From contig CAVVLP010000014.1 of NCBI GenBank assembly GCA_963749115.1, forward strand, positions 124,001 to 188,000: 64,000 nucleotides of DNA. The letters are read 5' to 3'. How positions within the stretch are numbered: position 1 is the first letter of the stretch; the number at the start of each line of letters is the position of its first letter. Origin of the DNA: SZUA-36 sp963749115 (GTDB lineage: Bacteria; Pseudomonadota; Gammaproteobacteria; Xanthomonadales; SZUA-36). The notes beneath the pieces are model-generated. The model was not told the origin of the DNA. It worked only from the letters and a program-made list of their open reading frames with translations, and ran no database searches. The translations under genes and the position numbers were made by a program. Positions 34,633-45,000 of this stretch are shown here, in pieces.

Positions 34633-35457
34633 TTATTTTCCAGACCGACGGACGATATATTTGTCCGTACGCTTATTACTGCGAGTCTTGTATCCCTTGG
34701 TTGGAACACCCCATGGTGAAACCGGATGACGACCGCCCGAAGTACGACCTTCACCACCACCGTGCGGATGATCCACCGGGTTCATGGCTACACCACGAAC
34801 GGTAGGACGAACACCGCGCCAACGCTTCGCACCGGCTTTACCCAGTTTCTCCAGGTTGTGCTCGGAGTTAGAAACTTCACCAACCGTTGCACGACAACGT
34901 GTAGGAATTTTGCGCATTTCACCGGAGCGCAACCTTAAAGTCGCATACTCACCTTCACGTGCTACCAACTGGACGGCTGCACCGGCACTACGTGCGATTT
35001 GTGCACCCTTACCAGGTCTCATTTCGATGCAATGCACTACAGTACCCACTGGAATGTTGCGTAATGGCAAGCAGTTACCCGGTTTGATAGCCGCATCACG
35101 ACCGCTCTTGACGGGGTCTCCGGCACGCAGGCTCTTCGGCGCAATTATGTAGCGCCGCTCACCATCAGCGTACAGAACCAACGCAATGTGTGCGGTACGG
35201 TTCGGATCATGTTCAATGCGCTCAACGCGGCCATCAATACCATCTTTATCACGTTTGAAGTCAATTACACGGTAATGCTTTTTATGACCACCACCGATAT
35301 GACGTGTAGTGATACGACCAGTATTATTGCGACCACCTGTACGTGATTTTTTCTCCAACAGCGCGGCATGTGGAGCACCTTTGTGCAGATGATCATGCTT
35401 GACCTGCACAACGCCACGACGGCCTGCTGAAGTTGGTTTTGCCTTAACAATTGCCAT
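34633..35457 (-). CDS. rplB: 50S ribosomal protein L2
   Basis: One of the most conserved 50S proteins, close to the peptidyl transferase centre. 274 residues from ATG 35457 (MAIVKAKPTSAGRRG); an in-frame TTG two codons earlier is less likely. RNA-binding OB and SH3-like domains show TGRITTRHIGGGHKKHYR and RDAAIKPGNCLPLRNIPVGT. The functional HDHPHGGGEG-type loop appears as VDHPHGGGEGRTSGG, with the essential His. Confidence 0.98.
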   Translation of the reverse strand: MAIVKAKPTSAGRRGVVQVKHDHLHKGAPHAALLEKKSRTGGRNNTGRITTRHIGGGHKKHYRVIDFKRDKDGIDGRVERIEHDPNRTAHIALVLYADGERRYIIAPKSLRAGDPVKSGRDAAIKPGNCLPLRNIPVGTVVHCIEMRPGKGAQIARSAGAAVQLVAREGEYATLRLRSGEMRKIPTRCRATVGEVSNSEHNLEKLGKAGAKRWRGVRPTVRGVAMNPVDHPHGGGEGRTSGGRHPVSPWGVPTKGYKTRSNKRTDKYIVRRSGK

Positions 35458-35469
35458 AACCAAATATCC

Positions 35470-35772
35470 TTAAACTGTTTCCCCGCCCAGGAAGTCAATT
35501 ACTTGACCTTCCTGTACGCGAACGTATGCTTTTTTCCAGTCGTTGCGCTTGCCGGCACGGGCTTTGAACGTCTTGCTCTTGCCTTTAACCCTAACAACGC
35601 TAACTGACTCAACATTGACCTCGAACAGCTTTTCAACAGCGTCCTTGATCTCTTTCTTATTGGAGTCCGTAGTTACCTTGAAAACGTACTGGTTACTACT
35701 TTCACCAACCCTGGTTGACTTTTCTGTCATCCGAGGAGAAAGCAAAACCTTGTATAAGCGTTCACTGCTCAT
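35470..35772 (-). CDS. rplW: 50S ribosomal protein L23
   Basis: Tunnel-exit protein that docks trigger factor and SRP. 100 residues: SSERLYKVLLSPRMTEKST, YVFKVTTDSNKKEIKDAVEKLFEV and VRVKGKSKTFKARAGKRNDWKKAYV. ATG 35772 is chosen because it overlaps the rplD stop (ATGA) and matches E. coli length; a longer frame begins three codons upstream. Confidence 0.97.
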   Translation of the reverse strand: MSSERLYKVLLSPRMTEKSTRVGESSNQYVFKVTTDSNKKEIKDAVEKLFEVNVESVSVVRVKGKSKTFKARAGKRNDWKKAYVRVQEGQVIDFLGGETV

Positions 35773-36371
35773 CCCAGCCACTCCTCAATTTTTTTGACCG
35801 CATCCACGGTCATGATCACTTTGTCCGCAGCCACCAGGCTCACCGGATCCAGACCCGCAACGTCCAACGCGTAAACATTGGGTATGTTTCGTGCTGCCAG
35901 GAACAGGTTACTTTCAACTTCCGCTGTGATTATCAAACCTTTCTCAAAACCCAGCTGAGACAGCTTTTTCAGCAACTCGCTTGTTTTCGGTGCGTTTAGC
36001 TCAAGTCCATCCAGCACGATCAGGCGATCCTGACGAACCAGCTCTGAAAGGATCGTCTGCAATGCACCGCGGTACATTTTCCGGTTTACCTTTTGCGAGT
36101 GGTTCTTTGGACGAGCAGCAAATGTTCTGCCACCACCACGCCACAACGGGCTACGAATAGTACCGGCACGTGCCCTACCAGTCCCCTTTTGACGCCAGGG
36201 CCTTTTACCACCGCCACGAACATCAGAGCGGGTTTTCTGCGCCTTGGTTCCCGCACGACCGCCTGACAGATAGGCAGTCACGACCTGGTGAACCAACGCT
36301 TCGGAAAAATCGCGTCCGAATGTCGCATTTGATACTTCAATTGCGTTTCCGCCTGCAACTGCGAGTTCCAT
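35769..36371 (-). CDS. rplD: 50S ribosomal protein L4
   Basis: Tunnel protein and, in E. coli, the autogenous repressor of the S10 operon. 200 residues: VSNATFGRDFSEALVHQVVTAYLSGGR, the tunnel loop KTRSDVRGGGKRPWRQKGTGRARAGTIRSPLWRGGG, and the C-terminal Rossmann-like half. Three consecutive ATG codons start the frame; the third (36371) has the best spacing from GAGGAG. No S10 leader is present because tuf and rpsJ are close together upstream, so L4 attenuation as in E. coli is unlikely here. Confidence 0.97.
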   Translation of the reverse strand: MELAVAGGNAIEVSNATFGRDFSEALVHQVVTAYLSGGRAGTKAQKTRSDVRGGGKRPWRQKGTGRARAGTIRSPLWRGGGRTFAARPKNHSQKVNRKMYRGALQTILSELVRQDRLIVLDGLELNAPKTSELLKKLSQLGFEKGLIITAEVESNLFLAARNIPNVYALDVAGLDPVSLVAADKVIMTVDAVKKIEEWLG

Positions 36372-36382
36372 CATCATTCTCC

Positions 36383-37024
36383 TCAGTGCATCTTCACGGA
36401 AGGCCGAACAGAAACCTGGCCATTCTTTGCGCCCGGCACCGCGCCTTTGATTAATAGCAGATTTCGTTCGGCATCAACCTTAACCACTTCAAGATTTTGC
36501 GTAGTTACACGTTCATTACCCATGTGACCAGCCATTTTCTTACCCTTGAATACACGTCCCGGGGTTTGGCATTGACCAATTGACCCGAGCGCTCTATGTG
36601 AAAGAGAGTTGCCGTGGGTTGCATCCTGCATTGAAAAGTTGTGACGCTTTACACCACCAGCGAAGCCCTTACCAATACTGGTACCGGTGACATCAACTTT
36701 CTGACCGGTCTCAAACTGCTCAACGTTCAGCTCAGCACCTGTTTCCAGATCGGTACCTTCCGCGTCATTCAATCGGAGTTCCCACAGACCTTCACCTGCC
36801 TCTATGCCAGCTTTGCTGTAATGCCCTTTTTGCGGCTTGTTGACCAGGCTGTTTCTTTTTTTACCAATGGTCACTTGCAATGCGCTGTATCCGTCCGTTT
36901 CGACAGTTTTTACCTGCGTAACCCGGTTCGGGCTGACCTCGATGACCGTTACAGGAATACTTTCTCCATGCTCGGTAAACACCCGGGTCATGCCGCGTTT
37001 GCGGCCAATTAATCCAATCGTCAT
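36383..37024 (-). CDS. rplC: 50S ribosomal protein L3
   Basis: Early-assembly 23S rRNA-binding protein with a long loop reaching the peptidyl transferase centre. 213 residues: GLIGRKRGMTRVFTEHGESIPVTVIEV, the loop SIGKGFAGGVKRHNFSMQDATHGNSLSHRALGSIGQCQTPGRVFKGKKMAGHMG. The Gln in that loop (NFSMQDATHG) is the residue methylated by PrmB in E. coli. Normal place after rpsJ. Confidence 0.98.
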   Translation of the reverse strand: MTIGLIGRKRGMTRVFTEHGESIPVTVIEVSPNRVTQVKTVETDGYSALQVTIGKKRNSLVNKPQKGHYSKAGIEAGEGLWELRLNDAEGTDLETGAELNVEQFETGQKVDVTGTSIGKGFAGGVKRHNFSMQDATHGNSLSHRALGSIGQCQTPGRVFKGKKMAGHMGNERVTTQNLEVVKVDAERNLLLIKGAVPGAKNGQVSVRPSVKMH

Positions 37025-37058
37025 TGTTCTGCCTATCGTCCTGTTCTATTCAATCTGA

Positions 37059-37370
37059 TCAGTACAACTTGATCTGTACGTCAACACCAGCTGCAAGATC
37101 CAGCTTCATTAGCGCATCCACAGTCTTGTCATTGGGATCCATAATATCCATCAGGCGCTTGTGTGTTCGTGTCTCATACTGGTCCCGCGCATCTTTATTT
37201 ACATGCGGGGAGGTCAAAACGGTAAAACGCTCAATACGGGTGGGCAATGGAATTGGACCACGCACCTGGGCGCCAGTCCGCTTCGCTGTTTCCACAATTT
37301 CACTGGCCGAACGATCGATCAAACGATGATCGAACGCTTTCAACCGGATACGAATTCTTTGTTCAGCCAT
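37059..37370 (-). CDS. rpsJ: 30S ribosomal protein S10 / NusE
   Basis: 30S head protein that also acts as NusE in antitermination with NusB and NusG. 103 residues: RIRIRLKAFDHRLIDRSASEIVETAKRTGAQVRGPIPLPTRIERFTVLTSPHVNKDARDQYETRTHKRLMDI. It starts only 23 bases after tuf, leaving no room for the long S10 leader of enterobacteria, so it is probably read from the str promoter. Confidence 0.98.
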   Translation of the reverse strand: MAEQRIRIRLKAFDHRLIDRSASEIVETAKRTGAQVRGPIPLPTRIERFTVLTSPHVNKDARDQYETRTHKRLMDIMDPNDKTVDALMKLDLAAGVDVQIKLY

Positions 37371-37393
37371 TTCTTTAGCTCGCTCTACTCGTC

Positions 37394-38584
37394 TTATTCA
37401 AAGATCTTGGCAACAACGCCAGCACCTACCGTGCGACCGCCTTCACGGATCGCGAAACGCAAACCTTCTTCCATCGCAATCGGGTTGATCAGCTCTACCT
37501 TCATCTGCACATTGTCACCAGGCATTACCATCTCAACACCATCAGGCAACGTTACCGCACCCGTTACGTCCGTCGTACGGAAGTAAAACTGCGGACGATA
37601 GCCCTTGAAGAACGGCGTGTGACGGCCACCCTCGTCTTTCGACAGAATGTACACCTCAGCTTCAAAACTGGTATGTGGCGTGATCGTCTTCGGATGCGCC
37701 AATACCTGTCCACGCTCAACATCATCTCGCTTCGTACCACGCAGCAATACACCTACGTTGTCACCAGCACGACCTTCGTCAAGCAACTTGCGGAACATCT
37801 CAACACCCGTACATACGGTCTTCTTGGTATCGTGAATCCCCACGATCTCAAGCTCTTCACCCACTTTCACGATTCCGCGCTCAACACGGCCTGTAACTAC
37901 CGTGCCGCGACCTGAGATTGAAAACACATCCTCGATCGGCAACAGGAAAGGCTTGTCCGTATCACGTACAGGCTCGGGAAAATACTCATCCATTTCTTCA
38001 ATCAATTTCAGAATGGACGGGATACCCATATCGGATGTATCACCTTCCAACGCCTTCAACGCTGAACCTACAATGACTGGAATATCATCACCCGGGAAAT
38101 CATACGAGCTCAACAGCTCACGGATTTCCATGTCAACCAGCTCGATCAACTCTTCGTCATCAACCTGGTCGGCCTTGTTCATGTAGACCATGATGTAAGG
38201 GACACCCACCTGGCGCGCCAGCAGGATGTGCTCACGGGTCTGTGGCATCGGACCGTCAGCCGCTGATACCACCAGGATCGCTCCATCCATCTGCGCCGCA
38301 CCGGTGATCATGTTCTTCACATAGTCAGCATGGCCCGGACAATCCACGTGCGCGTAATGACGATTGTCTGATTCGTATTCAACATGCGCCGTTGCAATCG
38401 TAATACCACGTTCGCGCTCTTCAGGTGCATTATCGATCTGGTCATAAGCTATGAACGCACCACCGCGCGCTTCAGCACATATCTTGGTCATCGCCGCCGT
38501 CAGCGTCGTCTTACCATGATCCACGTGACCAATCGTTCCCACGTTTACATGGGGCTTTGTTCTTTCAAATTTTTCTTTGGACAT
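37394..38584 (-). CDS. tuf: Elongation factor Tu, copy 1
   Basis: GTPase that delivers aminoacyl-tRNA to the ribosome. 396 residues with P-loop GHVDHGKT, DCPGHADY and NKAD motifs, then the two beta-barrel domains (GRGTVVTGRVERGIVKVGEELEIVG and YRPQFYFRTTDVTGAVTLP). ATG 38584 has GAGG upstream. It lies between fusA and rpsJ, the tufA position. The second copy at 54241-55432 is nearly identical over its whole length, which suggests gene conversion. Confidence 0.98.
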   Translation of the reverse strand: MSKEKFERTKPHVNVGTIGHVDHGKTTLTAAMTKICAEARGGAFIAYDQIDNAPEERERGITIATAHVEYESDNRHYAHVDCPGHADYVKNMITGAAQMDGAILVVSAADGPMPQTREHILLARQVGVPYIMVYMNKADQVDDEELIELVDMEIRELLSSYDFPGDDIPVIVGSALKALEGDTSDMGIPSILKLIEEMDEYFPEPVRDTDKPFLLPIEDVFSISGRGTVVTGRVERGIVKVGEELEIVGIHDTKKTVCTGVEMFRKLLDEGRAGDNVGVLLRGTKRDDVERGQVLAHPKTITPHTSFEAEVYILSKDEGGRHTPFFKGYRPQFYFRTTDVTGAVTLPDGVEMVMPGDNVQMKVELINPIAMEEGLRFAIREGGRTVGAGVVAKIFE

Positions 38585-38617
38585 GCCAGTTTTACCTCTT
38601 CTAAGCCTGTTCGGGAC

Positions 38618-40711
38618 CTAGGCGATCTTTTTGACGATTTCTTCAACAACACTTGCCGGCGCTTCGGCGTAGTGGTCGAATTCCATGGTATAAGTTGCAC
38701 GACCCTGGGTCTGAGACCTCAGGTCAGTGGAATAACCAAACATTTCTGAAAGCGGAATATTCGCATTGACAATTTTGCCGGACGGGCAGTCTTCCATGCC
38801 CTGCAAAATGCCACGGCGGCGACTCACATCACCCATCACGTCACCCATATAATCTTCGGGTGTAACCACTTCAACTTTCATCATTGGTTCCAGAAGCACC
38901 GGTGTAGCAATTTTGGCGGCGTTCTTGAAGGCCATCGAACCTGCGACCTTAAATGCCATCTCGTTGGAGTCAACCTCGTGGTAAGAACCATCATAAAGCT
39001 CAACCCTGACATCAACCACCGGGTAACCGGCAATAACACCATTCTGAAGCGCTTCATTAATACCCTTATCAACAGAGTTGATGTATTCCTTGGGAACGGC
39101 GCCACCAACGATCTGGTTATCAAACTCATAACCACCACCCGGCTTCAATGGCATCAGGCGAATCTTGACGTGTCCATACTGACCACGACCACCAGACTGT
39201 TTGACAAACTTGCCTTCAGCTTCAACTGCTTTACGAATGGTTTCACGGTGAGCAACCTGCGGACGACCAACATTGGCTTCTACATTAAATTCACGCCGCA
39301 TACGGTCAACCAGGATGTCCAGATGCAGCTCACCCATGCCGGAAATAATTGTCTGGCCTGACTCCTCGTCAGTAGCAACACGGAATGACGGATCTTCCTG
39401 TGCCAGCTTGCCCAGGGCAATACCCATTTTTTCCTGGTCACTTTTTGTTTTGGGTTCAACGGCAACCGAGATCACAGGATCCGGGAACTCCATGCGTTCC
39501 AGCGTAATAACCTGCTTCAGATCACACAGGGTGTCACCCGTTGTAACATCCTTAAGTCCAACAGCCGCAGCTATATCGCCTGCGCGGACTTCCTTGAGTT
39601 CTTCACGGGTATTGGCGTGCATTTGCAAAATACGGCCAATACGTTCTTTTTTACCCTTGACCGGGTTGTAAAGAAAATCGCCGGAATTCAAAACGCCTGA
39701 ATACACCCGGAAAAATGTCAGCGTACCAACAAATGGGTCGGTTGCAATCTTGAAAGCAAGTGCGGAAAACGGCTCATTGTCGTCACTTTTGCGAACACCC
39801 TCTTCCTCATTTTCAAGGATACCTTTAATAGCAGGCACATCGAGCGGAGATGGCATCAATTCAACAATAGAATCCAGTAAAGCCTGAACGCCCTTGTTTT
39901 TAAATGCCGTACCACACAAACAGGGGACGATATCGTTATTCAAGGTACCCAAACGCAAACCTTTAACAATCTGATCCTCGGAAAGATCTCCCTCTTCGAG
40001 ATAGGCTTCCATCAGGTCTTCAGAGGCTTCGGCGGCCATTTCCACCATGTACTCATGCGCAGATTCGGCCTTGGCTTTTAGTTCCTCGGGAATTTCACGT
40101 GACTCGTAAGACACACCCTGGTTTTCCAGATCCCAGTAGACGGCCTTCATCTTGACCAGGTCTACAACACCTTCAAAACCCTCTTCAGCACCGATCGGCA
40201 ACTGAATCGGAACAGCACGGGCGCCAAGACGATTCTTGATCTGTTCGACTACGCGGTAGAAATCCGCACCGGTACGATCCATCTTATTAATGAATGCCAT
40301 ACGCGGAACGCTATACCTGGTTGCCTGACGCCATACAGTTTCAGACTGGGGCTGAACACCACCAACTGCACAAAATACAGCTACCGTACCATCCAACACA
40401 CGCAAAGAACGCTCAACCTCAATGGTGAAGTCAACGTGTCCGGGTGTATCAATGATATTGATCCGGTGTTCTTTAAACTGCTTGTCCATACCACTCCAAA
40501 AACAAGTGGTTGCAGCAGAGGTGATCGTAATACCACGCTCCTGCTCCTGCTCCATCCAATCCATGGTGGCATTACCATCATGAACTTCACCGATTTTGTG
40601 TGAAACACCGGTGTAGAACAGAATTCGTTCAGTCGTCGTCGTCTTACCAGCATCAATATGAGCCATGATGCCGATGTTGCGATACCTGTCAATTGGCGTA
40701 TTACGGGCCAC
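38618..40711 (-). CDS. fusA: Elongation factor G
   Basis: GTPase that drives translocation and, with RRF, ribosome recycling. 697 residues in five domains: G domain with AHIDAGKTTTTERIL, DTPGHVDFTIEVERSLRVLDG and NKMDRTGADF; domain II (GTLTFFRVYSGVLNSGDFLYN); domains III-V ending in PLSEMFGYSTDLRSQTQGRATYTMEFDHY. The loop ISGMGELHLDILVDRMRREF is conserved. Part of the str operon between rpsG and tuf. Confidence 0.98.
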   Translation of the reverse strand: MARNTPIDRYRNIGIMAHIDAGKTTTTERILFYTGVSHKIGEVHDGNATMDWMEQEQERGITITSAATTCFWSGMDKQFKEHRINIIDTPGHVDFTIEVERSLRVLDGTVAVFCAVGGVQPQSETVWRQATRYSVPRMAFINKMDRTGADFYRVVEQIKNRLGARAVPIQLPIGAEEGFEGVVDLVKMKAVYWDLENQGVSYESREIPEELKAKAESAHEYMVEMAAEASEDLMEAYLEEGDLSEDQIVKGLRLGTLNNDIVPCLCGTAFKNKGVQALLDSIVELMPSPLDVPAIKGILENEEEGVRKSDDNEPFSALAFKIATDPFVGTLTFFRVYSGVLNSGDFLYNPVKGKKERIGRILQMHANTREELKEVRAGDIAAAVGLKDVTTGDTLCDLKQVITLERMEFPDPVISVAVEPKTKSDQEKMGIALGKLAQEDPSFRVATDEESGQTIISGMGELHLDILVDRMRREFNVEANVGRPQVAHRETIRKAVEAEGKFVKQSGGRGQYGHVKIRLMPLKPGGGYEFDNQIVGGAVPKEYINSVDKGINEALQNGVIAGYPVVDVRVELYDGSYHEVDSNEMAFKVAGSMAFKNAAKIATPVLLEPMMKVEVVTPEDYMGDVMGDVSRRRGILQGMEDCPSGKIVNANIPLSEMFGYSTDLRSQTQGRATYTMEFDHYAEAPASVVEEIVKKIA

Positions 40712-40732
40712 TATAGTTTCCTTTAAATCCTG

Positions 40733-41206
40733 CTACCAACGGTAATGCGAGAAGGCTTTATTGGCCTCTGCCATACGGTGTACGTCTTCACGCTTCTTAA
40801 CCGCTGAACCGCGCTGCTCCACCGCATCCAGCAGTTCACCTGCCAGTCGCTGTGGCATACTCTTTTCACCACGCTTACGCGCAGCATCGATTATCCAACG
40901 CATCGCCAGGGTCTGACGACGCTTGGGACGCACTTCAACAGGCACCTGGTAGGTCGCGCCACCAACACGGCGGGACTTAACCTCGACCATTGGACTAACG
41001 TTCTCCAGCGCTGTTTCAACCAGTTCTACTGCGGTAGCACTTTTGTTCTTGTCTTCAATGGTTGTAATCGCACCATAAACGATACGTTCTGCCACTGACT
41101 TTTTGCCACTGTTCATAACCATGTTGACAAAGCGGGTGATCATTTCACTACCGAACTTTGGGTCCGGCAGTATTTCACGTGCAAAATTTGAATGTTTTCT
41201 TGACAT
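40733..41206 (-). CDS. rpsG: 30S ribosomal protein S7
   Basis: Nucleates assembly of the 30S head and, in E. coli, represses the str operon. 157 residues: SRKHSNFAREILPDPKFGSEMITRFVNMVMNSGKKSVAERIVYGA, GGATYQVPVEVRPKRRQTLAMRWIIDAARKR and AEANKAFSHYRW at the end. Between rpsL and fusA. Confidence 0.98.
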   Translation of the reverse strand: MSRKHSNFAREILPDPKFGSEMITRFVNMVMNSGKKSVAERIVYGAITTIEDKNKSATAVELVETALENVSPMVEVKSRRVGGATYQVPVEVRPKRRQTLAMRWIIDAARKRGEKSMPQRLAGELLDAVEQRGSAVKKREDVHRMAEANKAFSHYRW

Positions 41207-41234
41207 TGTGTTACCTGATCCTTAAAGGTCCGTA

Positions 41235-41609
41235 CTATTTCTTCGGCCGCTTGGCACCGTATTTGGAACGCCCCTGGCGACGATCACTGACACCCGAGGT
41301 ATCAAGACTGCCACGGACGGTGTGATAGCGAACACCGGGGAGATCTTTCACACGACCACCACGGATAAGAACCACACTATGCTCCTGCAGGTTGTGACCT
41401 TCGCCACCGATGTAACTGGTAACTTCAAAACCATTCGTCAACCTGACACGCGCAACTTTGCGCAATGCTGAATTCGGCTTTTTTGGTGTTGTCGTATACA
41501 CACGCGTGCATACACCACGCTTTTGCGGACATCCTTCCAGTGCGGGTACGCCGCTTTTATATACTTTTGGCTTGCGAGGCTCGCGTACCAGCTGATTAAT
41601 AGTCGTCAT
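41235..41609 (-). CDS. rpsL: 30S ribosomal protein S12
   Basis: Decoding-centre protein. 124 residues: TTINQLVREPRKPKVYKSGVPALEGCPQKRGVCTRVYTTTPKKPNSALRKVARVRL. Both lysines linked to streptomycin sensitivity are present, in TPKKPNS and GRVKDLPGVRYH. First gene of the str operon; its leader contains a near-consensus promoter and a terminator-like hairpin. Confidence 0.98.
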   Translation of the reverse strand: MTTINQLVREPRKPKVYKSGVPALEGCPQKRGVCTRVYTTTPKKPNSALRKVARVRLTNGFEVTSYIGGEGHNLQEHSVVLIRGGRVKDLPGVRYHTVRGSLDTSGVSDRRQGRSKYGAKRPKK

Positions 41610-41640
41610 AAACTCTTTACCCGGTAAAATTTAAAATGGC

Positions 41641-41680
41641 AAAAAATAAAACGACAGACGAGGTCAACCCCTGTCTGTCG
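41641..41680 (-). promoter_or_regulatory. Terminator-like hairpin in the rpsL leader, possible attenuator
   Basis: On the minus strand CGACAGAC and GTCTGTCG (41673-41680 and 41652-41659) form a perfect 8-bp stem with a 13-base loop, followed at once by TTTTATTTTTT. This is the form of an intrinsic terminator, but it begins only about four bases after the expected transcription start and lies ahead of rpsL. It may attenuate the str operon or cap the transcript end. Confidence 0.6.
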
Positions 41681-41690
41681 AAGGCCGCGA

Positions 41691-41719
41691 ATTCTACGCA
41701 GACCCTCTAACAATGTCAA
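41691..41719 (-). promoter_or_regulatory. Promoter of the str operon
   Basis: TTGACA (41714-41719), exactly 17 bases, then TAGAAT (41691-41696) on the minus strand: eleven of twelve consensus bases. Expected RNA start is near 41684, 75 bases before rpsL. The upstream stretch 41720-41966 holds a small CCCTTC/GAAGGG hairpin and A/T-rich blocks, otherwise nothing recognised. Confidence 0.85.
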
Positions 41720-41966
41720 ATGCCCAACCCCAGCCTTTTAAGCTTGGATTGAGCACCCATGATTCCGGCCCACGCGCCGGCGACATCGGCTATCCGTAAT
41801 GGTCGTAAACAGTCTTGTAAGAACCACTTCTTCCATTCGGCCCTTCTTTTGAAGGGATTGAATTACTTAGCCGGACAATTATGACAGCGAAGATATTTTT
41901 ACGCAATAGCCAAATTGATTTTTCTGTCTGTTTCTGTCTAAATTTTTCGCGGTACTATTCAGACCC

Positions 41967-42006
41967 GAAAAAAAACGGGGCCCGGACACAACCGGACCCC
42001 GTTTTG
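41967..42006 (-). terminator. Rho-independent terminator after rpoC
   Basis: On the minus strand AACGGGGTCCGG pairs with CCGGGCCCCGTT (11 of 12) around a TTGTGT loop, followed by eight T. It starts about 20 bases after the rpoC stop and closes the rpoBC transcription unit before the str promoter. Confidence 0.92.
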
Positions 42007-42024
42007 TTACTCACAAAGCTGAAG

Positions 42025-45000
42025 CTACTCTTTGGTATTCGCTTCGGTTGCGTCATCCAATTCGCCAAACTCCTCAGCTGCAACAGCGGCTGCCAGTGCG
42101 GCCAAATCTATTTCCGGATCTTCCTCTGGCGAACGTTTGCGTGACTTATGAAAGGCCATGCCGGTACCGGCCGGAATCAATCGTCCAACGATGACATTTT
42201 CTTTCAGTCCACGCAGATGATCGCTCGTACCTCGCACAGCTGCTTCCGTCAGCACCCTGGTGGTTTCCTGGAAGGATGCAGCCGAAATAAATGACTCTGT
42301 TGCCAGCGATGCCTTGGTAATACCGAGCAACAAGCGCTGATATTCAGCCGGTTCACCGCCTTCTTTTTCAACAATTGCATTTGCTTCTTTAACACGAACA
42401 ACATCAAGCTGTTCACGCATTAATAGACTCGTGTCACCTGACTCGCGTATTTCAGCCTTGCGTAACATCTGCCTGACGATAACTTCAATATGCTTATCGT
42501 TGATTTTCACACCCTGGAGACGGTATACGTCCTGAATTTCCTTGGTCAGATAATCCGACAGAGCCTCAACCCCCATCAAACGAAGAATATCATGCGGATT
42601 GGGTTCACCATCTGCAATCGTCTCACCTTTTTCCACACGTTCACCTTCAAACACGATCAGGTGACGCCACTTTGGAATCAGGTCTTCATAATGCTCACCA
42701 TTATCCTGAGTAATGACGACTCGTTGTTTACCCTTGGTTTCCTTACCGAAGCTGAATATACCGGAAACCTCGGCGAGTATTGCCGACTCTTTCGGCTTTC
42801 GCGCTTCGAACAAATCCGCAACACGTGGCAAACCACCTGTAATATCACGGGTCTTGGAAGATTCCTGCGGAATACGTGCAATGACGTCACCGACAGCAAC
42901 TTCCTGTCCATCCCTGATACCAACGATTGAAAGCGCCTGCAGGAAATACTGCGCAGGAATCTCTGTTCCTGCCAGGTATAACGGTTTGCCTTTCTTGTCA
43001 CTCAAGCTAACCATTGGTTTCAAATCCTTACCCACGCTACCGCGCTGTTTGGGATCTGTAATAATAAGACTGCTCAAACCAGTGATCTCATCCACGGTTT
43101 CATTGACAGTAATGCCGTCGACAAAATCATGAAAACCGACTATACCTGCCACTTCCGTCACGATTGGGTGTGTATGTGGATCCCAGTTTGCGACAACCTG
43201 GCCGGAGTGAACTTTATCCTTATCCCGAATCGATACGATGGCACCATAAGGGATTTTATAGCGCTCTCTTTCACGTCCGTGCTCATCAATGACTGATAAC
43301 TCACCTGACCGTGAAACCGCCACCAGTTTCTTGTCTGCATTTACAACCGATTTAAGATTGTGCAGGCGAACCGTACCACCGGATTTGGTTTGTATATGAT
43401 CAACAGCAGCAGCACGTGACGCAGCACCACCGATATGGAAAGTACGCATCGTCAACTGTGTGCCCGGTTCACCGATTGACTGGGCAGCGATAACACCTAC
43501 TGCCTCACCAAGATTCACCAGTTTGCCACGAGCGAGATCACGACCATAACAAGAGGCACAAACACCGTAGCGGGTTTCACAGGTAATAGTTGAACGGACC
43601 AGGATACGATCCACACTTTCTTTTTCAAGTGTATCAACCCACTTTTCATCAAGCAGGGTATTACGTGCACATAAAACTTCTTCGGTACCCGGCTTCAGAA
43701 CATCGGCCGCTGTCATACGGCCAAGTACGCGTTCACTCAATGCCTCGACCACATCACCACCTTCAACGATGGGCATCATGGTCAGACCATTGAGGGTACC
43801 GCAGTCAGTCTCTGTGGTAACCAGGTCCTGCGCTACATCGACCAGTCTGCGGGTCAGGTAACCGGAATTAGCGGTTTTCAGAGCAGTATCCGCCAAGCCT
43901 TTTCGAGCCCCATGGGTCGAGATGAAGTACTGCAAAACATCCAGACCTTCACGGAAGTTCGCCGTAATGGGTGTTTCAATGATCGAACCATCCGGTTTGG
44001 CCATCAATCCACGCATACCAGCCAGCTGTCTAATCTGTGCTGCAGAACCACGGGCACCGGAATCGGCCATGATGAAGATTGAATTCATCGAATCCTCTTC
44101 GACATCTTCACCCTTCAGGTTCTTCGCCGCAGTTTTACCCATTCCGGCCATCATGGCCTTGGCCACCTGTTCATTGGTCCGGGACCAGATATCAACCACC
44201 TTGTTATAACGCTCACCTGCGGTTACAAGACCGGAGATATACTGGTTCTGGATTTCGATGACCTCGTTGTCCGCAGTTTCAAGAATGTCTTTCTTTTCAT
44301 CCGGAATCACGAGATCTTCAATACCAATTGAAATGCCCGCGATAGTGGCATAACGGAATCCCGTGTACATCAGGCGATCAGCGAAAACAACGGTCTTTTT
44401 GAGCCCCAGACGCCGATAGCACGAGTTGATCAAGCCGGAAATCTGCTTTTTCTTCAAAGCTTCATTCAACAGGTGGAACGGCATGCCTTCAGGTCGAATT
44501 TCGGCCAACAGCGCGCGACCCACCGTCGTCGTTACCAGGTTGGTCTCATGTCGCTCTTCACCGAGTTCGGAAATAATGGTCTCATCGATACGAACGTGAA
44601 TTTTCGCATGCACATCGACTGCGCGGTTTTCATAGGCACGATGAACCTCGGATATGTCAGAAAAATACATTTCTTCACCGGGAACACCTGCCAGTTCACG
44701 CGTCATATAGTACAGACCGAGCACAACATCCTGGGTCGGTACGATAATGGGTTCACCATTAGCAGGCGAAAGAATGTTGTTTGATGACATCATCAAAGTA
44801 CGTGCTTCAAGCTGCGCTTCAATCGAGAGCGGAACATGGACAGCCATTTGGTCGCCATCGAAATCCGCGTTGAATGCGGTACATACCAACGGATGCAATT
44901 GTATCGCCTTGCCTTCAATCAGTACCGGTTCGAAGGCTTGAATTCCAAGACGATGAAGGGTTGGAGCACGGTTTAACAGTACCGGATGTTCACGGATAAC

